A DNA stretch of 64,000 bases from VSJD01 sp041653875 (GTDB lineage Bacteria > Verrucomicrobiota > Kiritimatiellia > JAAZAB01), in contig JBAZEM010000002.1 in NCBI GenBank assembly GCA_041653875.1, positions 62,001 to 126,000 on the forward strand, written 5' to 3'. The notes under the pieces were generated by a model. The model was not told the origin of the DNA. It saw nothing but the letters and a program-made list of their open reading frames with translations, and did not search any database. This document shows, piece by piece, positions 16,948-24,279 of this stretch. The stretch's first letter is position 1. Each line of letters starts with the position of its first letter. The translations under genes were made by a program, and so were the position numbers.

Positions 16948-17157
16948 TAGGCCCCGCAGCGGGGCGGCTTTTACTTTGCTGTAGCCCGCCTGCAACGCTG
17001 TAGCATTGCGGGCAGGCCGTCGGACGGTTAGGCCGACGTTTTCGGCTTATCGCGCGAGCCTACCTGCCCGCATCGCTACGCGAAGCGTTGCAGGCGGGTC
17101 GTCTCGCGGCTACAACTTTGTCCGCCGGAGGCGGATCCGCCTCTGGCGGAAAATTCC
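16948..17157. repeat. REP-like palindromic mosaic
   Basis: Three modules lie in series: GGCCCCGCAGCGGGGC; the CCCGCCTGCAACGCTGTAGC unit followed by its inverted copy GCTACGCGAAGCGTTGCAGG; and GTCCGCCGGAGGCGGATCCG with GCCTCTGGCGGAAAATTCCT. It fills the gap between cinA and the flippase. Confidence 0.8.
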
Positions 17158-18435
17158 TTAATATTTGGATTGCGAGAAATTGGAAACGCCCGGCGCATTT
17201 TCACGGGGCAGGTTCTTCAACAGCGCCAGCAACGCCAAAACGCTGACAACCGCCAGGACCGCCACGATCTGGAGGAAGGTGGCGTGCCAGAACGAGACCC
17301 CGGCCAGGTAGGCGGCCACGCAAAAAATCAAAGGCAGGGCAATTCGGAACCGGTTCTGGGCCAGCTCAAAGTTCATGATGATAAAAGCCAGGCTCAAGGG
17401 CGCCATGGCCCAGATCGTGCAGCGCACCAGCCGGACCATGACCGCGCTGGGCGCCCAGTCACGATATAGAAGGCCTAACGGCGCCTGCGGGAAAACGGTG
17501 CAGAACAGAACGCCGGGAATCACAATGAGCGCCGTATAAAAAAGCGCCTTCCACAGAAGCCGGTTGTGTTGAGCGCTTACAGCGCCATCGGACACCGTCT
17601 TTGGAAACAGCGCGCCGGCAATCGGCATGGGCAAAAAAATTATCATGCGCCCGATGGTGGCCGCGCGGGCATAAAGCCCCGATTGTTCCGGCGTGAAATA
17701 ATGCTTCACAATCAGCATGTCGGCGTTCATGAGAAAAGCGAAGCAAGCCAGGACCACCAGGGTACGCCATAGATAGGCCTGGGTGCCCGGCAAGGCTTGA
17801 TCTGTGGGCGCCGTTTTCCGCAGGATGCTCCAAACGCCGGCCACGGCGATTCCCACACTGACAAGCACCCCTGCCCCATGCCCCACCAAGGCCAACTTGG
17901 CCGAGGCGGCGACAAAATAAACGAGGGCGCCGCCAACCAGCAGGCGCACCACACCCCAGCTCACGCCGGATACGGAGGCCCACCCAAAGGCCTGAATGCC
18001 GCCCAACACGCCGCCAATGACGGGCGAAAAAAAAGAAAAAGCCAGAATGCCCAGGACGATGAACAAGGCGCTTCGATCCGGCAAATTAAAGAACGCGGCC
18101 AACGGCTGACTGAATAGTATCCCGGCCGCAAACAAGGGAAAGGCGATCAGCATTAATTTCAGCGTCCAGGCGCGCATGAGCCGGAAAATATCGCCGGCGC
18201 GGTCTTGCTGGAGAAATTGCGCCGAAAAGAAGGTTAAAACCGTGCCCAAGGCGCCCAACGGCATACCGGCAATCACAACCACGCCCAACATCGAGGAAAG
18301 CACGCCATATTCCGCAGGATCCTGCGCCATACAGCGACCCATGACCATTTGGAAGAGCCCGCTGGACACATTACACGCCTGCGAGGCCGCCATCAGCAGG
18401 ATGCTATGCCGCAGGAGGTTATCGGGTGATTTCAT
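17158..18435 (-). CDS. polysaccharide flippase (Wzx/MATE-like)
   Basis: A 425-residue membrane protein with about 12 predicted helices in the arrangement of MOP-superfamily exporters of lipid-linked oligosaccharide repeat units. The N-terminus reads DNLLRHSILLMAASQACNVS; conserved small-residue and Pro motifs are typical of O-antigen flippases. A MATE exporter of other cargo is less likely given the sugar-nucleotide dehydrogenase nearby. The GxxExxY cassette separates the two. The left inverted repeat of that cassette starts 16 bases before its ATG and may affect its promoter. Confidence 0.75.
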   Translation of the reverse strand: MKSPDNLLRHSILLMAASQACNVSSGLFQMVMGRCMAQDPAEYGVLSSMLGVVVIAGMPLGALGTVLTFFSAQFLQQDRAGDIFRLMRAWTLKLMLIAFPLFAAGILFSQPLAAFFNLPDRSALFIVLGILAFSFFSPVIGGVLGGIQAFGWASVSGVSWGVVRLLVGGALVYFVAASAKLALVGHGAGVLVSVGIAVAGVWSILRKTAPTDQALPGTQAYLWRTLVVLACFAFLMNADMLIVKHYFTPEQSGLYARAATIGRMIIFLPMPIAGALFPKTVSDGAVSAQHNRLLWKALFYTALIVIPGVLFCTVFPQAPLGLLYRDWAPSAVMVRLVRCTIWAMAPLSLAFIIMNFELAQNRFRIALPLIFCVAAYLAGVSFWHATFLQIVAVLAVVSVLALLALLKNLPRENAPGVSNFSQSKY

Positions 18436-18450
18436 AAAAACAAAAAAATA

Positions 18451-18917
18451 TTTATCCGCAGATGTCGCAGATTACACAGATAATGAGACAAGATAATACT
18501 ATCAGCCACTAAGTATCATGCGCTCGTATTGCAACTTCAAGGAACCGAAATTCAACAACAGCGCCCGGTTCATTTTGCTTGCCTTGAGATAATTGATAAC
18601 CTGGGCCTTTTCGATGCCTGATAATTCATTCAGCGCTTTCAGCTCCACAATAATTACGTCAAAACACAGAAAATCCGCCTTATAGGCTGTATGGAGCGTC
18701 TGACTCTTATACTGAACAGGAAGAACGACCTCTCGACGATAGGGGATTTTTCTGATATCGAATTCGATCGCCAATGCTTCCTGATAGACAGCTTCCAGAA
18801 AACCACAACCGAGCGTCTTATGGATTTCCATCGCGGCGCCAATGATCGCATAAGTTTGCTCATCGGTCTTCATGTTCGATGCATATATCGGTGAAATCTG
18901 CGTAATCTGCGGATAAA
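18451..18917. mobile_element. GxxExxY cassette bounded by 27-bp imperfect inverted repeats
   Basis: Left end 18451-18477 and right end 18891-18917 are inverted copies of TTTATCCGCAGATTACGCAG... with 24 of 27 positions matching. The 467-bp unit holds only the GxxExxY gene and sits between a flippase and a UDP-sugar dehydrogenase gene. Its ends consist of ATCTGCG-type short repeats. Confidence 0.6.
18502..18873 (-). CDS. GxxExxY-family protein
   Basis: A 123-residue protein with the name-giving motif G-F-L-E-A-V-Y (GCGFLEAVYQEAL, about residues 22-34), and PD-(D/E)xK-like spacing with ADFLCFDVIIVELKAL around residues 67-82, suggesting a nuclease-like fold. ATG 18873 gives the usual family length and starts MKTDEQTYAIIGAAMEIHKT. 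The function of the family is not established. It is enclosed by short inverted repeats and interrupts an envelope-sugar gene cluster, consistent with a transferable unit. Confidence 0.88.
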   Translation of the reverse strand: MKTDEQTYAIIGAAMEIHKTLGCGFLEAVYQEALAIEFDIRKIPYRREVVLPVQYKSQTLHTAYKADFLCFDVIIVELKALNELSGIEKAQVINYLKASKMNRALLLNFGSLKLQYERMILSG

Positions 18918-18922
18918 CAATT

Positions 18923-19810
18923 TTATTTTTTCCCCGCCTTGGCCCGGCGATAGATGCGGCCGCCGACGGTGGCGCCGGCAATTTCGCGCCAATCGCGCAC
19001 TTTGCGAATTCTCAAGTTGTAAGCATGCACGGCTTCGAGCAACTGGCAATCGACCCCCAGTTCGCGACAGCGTCCGATGATGGCCCCCAGGTCCTTGGGA
19101 AAACATTTCCCGCCGAAACCGCGCGCGGAAGTCACATCCAAATGACTGCGGCCAATGCGCGGATCCAAGGCCACGGCCTTTTTAACGTCCTCATAATTCA
19201 CGTTTTGGGCCCGGCACAAGTCATAAAAAACATTGGCCACGGCGACCTTGGCCGCCAGCATGACGTTGGCCTGATATTTGACAATCTCAGCGGCCACGGT
19301 GCTCAAATGCACAATCGTCGCGGCGGGAAAACAAGTCCGGTACAAATCGATCACCTTCTGGGCTACCCAATCGTTATCGGCCCCCACCACAATCCGATCG
19401 GCGTTTACAAAATCCTGCAGGTAATTGGCTTCCGTCAGAAACTCCGGGTTCATGGCGAAGGGCACATCCGGATAGCGGAGGGCATAGCGCTGAGTCGTAC
19501 CGGGCGCAACAGTGGACTTGATGACAACGACCTTGCCCTTGCCGGCCAGTTTCGGACAGATTTTAGCCATCATGTCGTCATAAATCGAAAGGTCTATGGC
19601 GAGCTTATTCTCGTCGTAGGGCGTAGGCAGGCAGGCGAAAACGATATCGCTCTTGCGCAAGAGACCGTTGAGATCGTACGGCCCTTTGTATTTATCGTAA
19701 ATGACGGCGCGGTGCTTGGGTTCAAAACCGCGTTCGCGGTCGTAATCCACAAACCCATATTCCACGGAGCGCCCCACATACCCGTAGCCGATGATGCCGA
19801 TAGTGCTCAT
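18923..19810 (-). CDS. ugd: UDP-glucose/UDP-sugar 6-dehydrogenase, short form
   Basis: NAD-dependent oxidation of UDP-glucose to UDP-glucuronate or a related reaction. 295 residues: Rossmann start IGIIGYGYVGRSVEYGF, conserved STVAPGTTQRY at 100-110, NPEFLTEANY at 121-130, and the catalytic cysteine C236 in GFGGKCFPKD. The usual C-terminal nucleotide-binding domain (about 100 residues) is missing, so the protein resembles the compact forms seen in some viruses and PVC bacteria. GAGG lies seven bases before the ATG. Its product would feed ArnA at 56794-58803. Confidence 0.82.
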   Translation of the reverse strand: MSTIGIIGYGYVGRSVEYGFVDYDRERGFEPKHRAVIYDKYKGPYDLNGLLRKSDIVFACLPTPYDENKLAIDLSIYDDMMAKICPKLAGKGKVVVIKSTVAPGTTQRYALRYPDVPFAMNPEFLTEANYLQDFVNADRIVVGADNDWVAQKVIDLYRTCFPAATIVHLSTVAAEIVKYQANVMLAAKVAVANVFYDLCRAQNVNYEDVKKAVALDPRIGRSHLDVTSARGFGGKCFPKDLGAIIGRCRELGVDCQLLEAVHAYNLRIRKVRDWREIAGATVGGRIYRRAKAGKK

Positions 19811-19832
19811 TCATAACCTCGTTGGAAAGATG

Positions 19833-19891
19833 AGTTCTTGGTTCCTGGTTCTTCGTTTTCACGCGTCACGCTCCACGCTTCACGCGCTACG
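19833..19891. repeat. composite tandem repeat (GTTCTTGGTTC and CACGCTTCACGC families)
   Basis: Two families joined end to end. The 28-bp junction 19840-19867 is identical to 29528-29555. The second half overlaps the aconitase stop codon and encodes its last residues. Confidence 0.75.
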
Positions 19892-21829
19892 TGCTTCCCG
19901 CGCATACCGCAGCACGCCGCCGGCCAATAATATATCACGTTGCCGATCGCTGAGGTTCAACTTGCACCGGAATGTCGCACTTCGGGTCTTGTTGGTTACC
20001 GCAATGCTATCGGCCCGGCGCACACTACCGAGCAGGCCGGATATTTCGAGAGCGTCGTCCGCCTGGATGGCCTCATAATCGGCGGCGGATGCCAGGACCA
20101 GCGGCACGATGCCGTAATTAACCAGGTTGGCAAAATGAATGCGTTCGAACGAACGGGCCAGCACCGCTTTGACGCCCAGATAGCGCGGGCAGATGGCCGC
20201 ATGTTCCCGGGACGAACCCTGTCCGTAACTCTCGCCCCCGACGATAATCGCATCGATGCCCTTCTGTTTGTATTCCAAACAGCGCCGGCTAAAGCCGGCA
20301 TCGATGGGCTCGAACACAAAGTCAGCGTATTTTGGGATATTGGAGCGGTATTTCAAGCGGCGGCCGGCCGGCATGATATCGTCCGTCGTGATCTTGTCAC
20401 CCACCTTGATGGCAACCACGCCGGATAGAAGATCCGCCGGCGGCTCCAGTTGCAAGGGCGCCCCGATATTGGGCCCGCGCACAATCGTCACGGCATCGCG
20501 TTCGGCCGGCGGCGGAGGGGACAGGACCATACTGTCGTCGATCGCAAAAGCCGTTGGCATGGCAATCGAATGGTCGTCGAAACCGGCGTCGCGCGGATCG
20601 GCGACCACCCCGCGAATGGCCGCCACGGCCGCCGTTTCCGGACTGACCAGATAGACGGAGGCCGAAGGAGTGCCGGACCGTCCTTTGAAGTTCCGGTTGG
20701 TGGTCCGCAGGCTGACGCCCTCCGTGCGCGGAGCATGGCAGTTGCCGATGCAGAAACCGCACACCGGCTCCAGAATCCGCGCCCCGGCCGCCACCATGGC
20801 GGCGAGCGCGCCGTTTTCCGCCAACATGCGGAAGACCTGCCGGGATCCCGGCGCAATGACCAAGCTGACGCGCGGATGAACCCGCCGTCCGGTCAAGAGG
20901 TTCGCCACGCGCATAAGATCGGTGTAGGAAGAATTGGTGCAACTCCCGATCGTCACCTGGTCCACAGCCAGGCCGGCGATATTCTTCACCGGACAAACAT
21001 TATCCGGACTATGCGGCCTGGCCACCATCGGCGCCACCGTGGCCAGATCGATATCGATGACCCGCGCATATTGCGCGCCGGCATCCGGCAAAATTTCCCG
21101 CCACACCTGCGCGCGCCCTTGCGCCTTCAAGAACGCCAAAGTCGCCTGGTCGCTGGGAAAAATGGAAGTGGTCACGCCGAGTTCCGCGCCCATGTTGGTA
21201 ATCGTGGCGCGTTCCGGCACGGAAAGACCGGCCAGGCCATCGCCCCCATATTCGACCACCGTGCCGGTATTGCCCTTGGTGGTCAAAATGCCCAGCACGG
21301 TCAGAATCACGTCCTTGGCCGAGCTGAAAGGCGGCAAGCGGTTATGCAGATTGATTCGGACGATCCTGGGGCACTCCAAGAAAAAAGGGGCGCCCGCCAA
21401 CGCCAGGGTCACATCAATCCCGCCCGCGCCGATGGCCAGCATCCCGATCCCGCCGCCGGTGGGCGTATGTGAATCCGAGCCCAGCAGACTCTTGCCCGGC
21501 GCCGAAAACCGTTCCAGATGGACCTGATGGCAGATACCGTTGCCGGCCCTTGAAAAGAGGATGCCGTACTTGGCCGCCACCGACTGCAAATACTGGTGAT
21601 CGTCCGCGTTTTCATAGCCATCCTGGATGGTATTGTGGTCCACATAGCTGACGGAAAGCTCGGTGGCCACGTTCGCCAGCCCCATGCTTTCGAACTGCAG
21701 ATAGACCATCGTGCCCGTGGCATCCTGGGTCAGGGTCTGATCGATCTTCAATCCGATTTCTTCGCCAGGCACGAGACGCCCCTTGACGAGATGGGTTTCA
21801 AGGATTTTCTGGGTGACATTCAGAGCCAT
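19880..21829 (-). CDS. acn: aconitate hydratase
   Basis: Isomerises citrate and isocitrate through an iron-sulfur cluster. 649 residues, close to the shorter bacterial aconitase type. The three [4Fe-4S] ligands are C297 (IGSCTN), C357 and C360 (VCGFC). GSDSHTPTGGGIGMLAIGAGG at 117-137 and the swivelling-domain motif SYGQGSSREHAA are intact. The C-terminal REARSA is read from a short tandem-repeat array that overlaps the stop codon. Single-gene unit. Confidence 0.93.
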   Translation of the reverse strand: MALNVTQKILETHLVKGRLVPGEEIGLKIDQTLTQDATGTMVYLQFESMGLANVATELSVSYVDHNTIQDGYENADDHQYLQSVAAKYGILFSRAGNGICHQVHLERFSAPGKSLLGSDSHTPTGGGIGMLAIGAGGIDVTLALAGAPFFLECPRIVRINLHNRLPPFSSAKDVILTVLGILTTKGNTGTVVEYGGDGLAGLSVPERATITNMGAELGVTTSIFPSDQATLAFLKAQGRAQVWREILPDAGAQYARVIDIDLATVAPMVARPHSPDNVCPVKNIAGLAVDQVTIGSCTNSSYTDLMRVANLLTGRRVHPRVSLVIAPGSRQVFRMLAENGALAAMVAAGARILEPVCGFCIGNCHAPRTEGVSLRTTNRNFKGRSGTPSASVYLVSPETAAVAAIRGVVADPRDAGFDDHSIAMPTAFAIDDSMVLSPPPPAERDAVTIVRGPNIGAPLQLEPPADLLSGVVAIKVGDKITTDDIMPAGRRLKYRSNIPKYADFVFEPIDAGFSRRCLEYKQKGIDAIIVGGESYGQGSSREHAAICPRYLGVKAVLARSFERIHFANLVNYGIVPLVLASAADYEAIQADDALEISGLLGSVRRADSIAVTNKTRSATFRCKLNLSDRQRDILLAGGVLRYAREARSA

Positions 21830-21838
21830 AGCATAAAT

Positions 21839-22052
21839 CCTAATTGCTGATTTCCGATTTTCAAGTTAGGCCTTCGGCAACTATGCCGTTCTATCGAACG
21901 GCCTCTACACCGGCCGGCCTGTCTGAACTCGGCCGTGGCCGGCGAAGGAATCCACGCCCTTACCTGCCCGCAATGCTACGCGAAGCGTTGCAGGCGAGCG
22001 CGGCTACAAAGATTGTCCGCCGCAGGCGGATCCGCCAATGGCGGAAAATTCC
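21839..22052. repeat. tandem-repeat start and palindromic mosaic upstream of aconitase
   Basis: Opens with the short array ATTGCTGATTTCCGATTTTC, then GCCGTTCTATCGAACGGC, the GCTACGCGAAGCGTTGCAGG module and TGTCCGCCGCAGGCGGATCC with GCCAATGGCGGAAAATTCC. Confidence 0.78.
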
Positions 22053-22088
22053 GATGCATTGAACGAGTCACTATCGACCTCACCCCCT

Positions 22089-22164
22089 TGGAGCCAGCTG
22101 TCGGATTCGAACCGACGACCTGGTGATTACAAATCACCTGCTCTGCCGACTGAGCTAAGCTGGC
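22089..22164 (-). tRNA. tRNA-Thr (anticodon UGU)
   Basis: Cloverleaf with acceptor GCCAGCT/AGCTGGC, D-arm AGCTCAGTCGGCAGAGC, anticodon stem GGTGA/TCACC with loop TTTGTAA, and T-arm GTCGGTTCGAATCCGAC. Discriminator T followed by an encoded CCA (22089-22091). Confidence 0.95.
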
Positions 22165-22311
22165 GACGCCGGTCATTCCCGTCAGACAAAAAGCAAGGTT
22201 ACAAGCTTTGGAAGGGTCTGCAAGCTCAATTTATGCGGGACATAAAGAGGACATGATTTTCCATGTGTGATTTCCGGCTGACGCGCAAAATGTCATGCCA
22301 AACATATTCTG

Positions 22312-24090
22312 TCAGCATGGCGCCGCGCGAACAGCGGCGGAGCGGGCGGCGATCAAGGGGCGCAGTAAATGTTCGGGGCTGTTGACGCGCGGCACACAGA
22401 CGATGCCCGGCGCTTCCGGCCAACGCGCTTGCTTCGGGTCCTGGCCGAGAACAACAATCCCGAGTCGGGGGCATAATTCGCGCAGTGCTTTCAGCAGATT
22501 GCGCTCGTCCCCGCCCAGAATGTTTTTTTCAATCACCAGAGCATCCAATTCCCGTGTTCGTTCCACACTGTCGAGGATCGAAACGACATCCGTTTTGCGA
22601 TCGATCCGGGCGCCGATGCCCAAGAGTTTCGTTTCGAGCATATCCAACTGGCGCCCTGTCCCGGCCAGCATGATCCGCCAGCGCGACAGCAAGTCCGCGA
22701 TCTGGCCGCCGGAAAGCCGGCCGGCCGGCTCCGCATCCGAATGCGTATCCAAATGCGGCAGGCAGACACGATAGACACACAACCCGCCGGCGGCTGAAAG
22801 CTGATCCAGATGACCACGGGCCTCTTCCACGATCGCACTGACCACCGAAGAGATGACGCCGCCCTCATCGGCCACCGGCGCCATTTGTTGTGCCGGCAAG
22901 GCCGATTCCACCGACGGCGCCGATTCTCCGGAAATCAAAATCACAGCCGCATACCGACCGTCGACATCCAGCAAGGGGCCCTGTCCCGGACGGTTTAAGG
23001 CGATCGTCACCGTGCCGGGGCGCGCCTGCGCATCGGCGGCCAGGAGCCCCAGGTTCAGGACCACCTGTTCAACCTGGGCCGGCGCCAGCGGCACGGCCGG
23101 ATACGAGCCGCCCAAGGCGGGCAAACCCTGGTTGTCTTTGGCGCCCGCCTTCCCCAAAGGCGGGGGAACGTTGGCGGGGAAATCCTGAATCGTCGATTTC
23201 ACAGTCCATTCCGGAGAGAGCGCAACGCGCAGCAAGGCGGCCGCCTCCGCCACGTTACCGGCCAGGTTTTCGCTGGGCCGGCCTTCCGCGCCGGAGCGGC
23301 TCAATTCCAGCAACTGACGGGACAGCACCACGCCTTTCTGCGTTTCCTCGGCAATGACCGCCAATGACCGTTTCACGTTTTCCGGATCCATGCCGAAACG
23401 TTGAAGGAGCGTGGCATGTCCGGAAATCGCGCACAGGATATTGTTAAAATCGTGGGCCACTCCCGCCGCAAGCCGCCCGATAATCTGAAGCTGGGCAATC
23501 TGGCGTTTACGGATTTCCTGAACATGACGGGTGGTGATATCGCTGACCAGGATCAAAATCAAACCTTCCGAAGGCTGGGAACGGAACCGCAGTGTGCGCA
23601 GACCGTGGCTATAAACGCAATCCTTTTCGATTTCGCGCGTTCGAAGCGGATCCAGGAGCTGACACATGTCCTCTTCCGTCAAGCAGACAAAAACGTCGCG
23701 GAGCACGACCGCCTTATTGGCCGGCAGGCCATGCGGGACCAACTTGCGGGCCGCCGGATTGGCCCCGCGCACATGGCCGTTGACGTCAATGGCCAACAAG
23801 CCGTCGCGCAGATAATCCATCGTATCCACGAAGCGGCCAATCCGGCGGCGGCCCTCGATTTCGGCGGTGGAACGAATGGCCCACAAGCCCAGGGCGCCGG
23901 CCAGGAACATACAGCCCATCGTCAGCGCCCAGATGGCGATGCTCAATTGCTTAATCGTCTCCGCGGCAGTTTGCTCCGTAATCTGATCCTGGAGATAGGA
24001 AATAATCGTCACGGAGGCCAAGGCGACAATCGCGAACAGGATGATGATCAGAATGGCGTAGCGCCACGCGCTTTTGGTAAGGAAGGTCAT
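22312..24090 (-). CDS. degenerate hybrid sensor histidine kinase
   Basis: 592 residues: two membrane helices (about 11-31 and 49-71), a PAS-like domain (85-190) and a HisKA dimerisation helix with a normal phosphoacceptor H213 in GVAHDFNN. The ATPase region (280-460) is decayed: an N-box remnant QVVLNLGLLAADA (342-354) has lost the second Asn, and no D-box or glycine-rich lids are visible. A receiver-like C-terminal domain (about 470-592) has Glu at the usual Asp position (LVIEKNILGGDERN). It may act as a scaffold or phosphate sink, or be decaying. It follows the secretin operon on the same strand, separated by a repeat-filled gap. Confidence 0.75.
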   Translation of the reverse strand: MTFLTKSAWRYAILIIILFAIVALASVTIISYLQDQITEQTAAETIKQLSIAIWALTMGCMFLAGALGLWAIRSTAEIEGRRRIGRFVDTMDYLRDGLLAIDVNGHVRGANPAARKLVPHGLPANKAVVLRDVFVCLTEEDMCQLLDPLRTREIEKDCVYSHGLRTLRFRSQPSEGLILILVSDITTRHVQEIRKRQIAQLQIIGRLAAGVAHDFNNILCAISGHATLLQRFGMDPENVKRSLAVIAEETQKGVVLSRQLLELSRSGAEGRPSENLAGNVAEAAALLRVALSPEWTVKSTIQDFPANVPPPLGKAGAKDNQGLPALGGSYPAVPLAPAQVEQVVLNLGLLAADAQARPGTVTIALNRPGQGPLLDVDGRYAAVILISGESAPSVESALPAQQMAPVADEGGVISSVVSAIVEEARGHLDQLSAAGGLCVYRVCLPHLDTHSDAEPAGRLSGGQIADLLSRWRIMLAGTGRQLDMLETKLLGIGARIDRKTDVVSILDSVERTRELDALVIEKNILGGDERNLLKALRELCPRLGIVVLGQDPKQARWPEAPGIVCVPRVNSPEHLLRPLIAARSAAVRAAPC

Positions 24091-24115
24091 GAGAAGTCCC
24101 GCAGGGACATCTGAA

Positions 24116-24225
24116 AATAGGCAGGCGCTTCAGCGCCTGCACACAATCCACACGCATCACCGCGTCCCGTACGGGACGCGGGATATTATCGAACACCCAT
24201 GCAGGCGCTGAAGCGCCTGCCTATT
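24116..24225. repeat. inverted repeat pair between the kinase and secretin genes
   Basis: AATAGGCAGGCGCTTCAGCG at the left end (24116-24140) is inverted at 24201-24225. The loop contains GCGTCCCGTACGGGACGC, and GTCCCACTGGGAC follows. It can fold as a large cruciform and may terminate the operon. Confidence 0.7.
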
Positions 24226-24279
24226 ATCCTTTCGTCCCACTGGGACGTTGACAAATAGATACGATTGGTCCGCACAGCA

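Noticed and set aside
24116..24225. Composite transposon ends
   Set aside because: The inverted 25-mers enclose only about 60 bp of smaller palindromes and no coding sequence; a structural or terminator role fits better.
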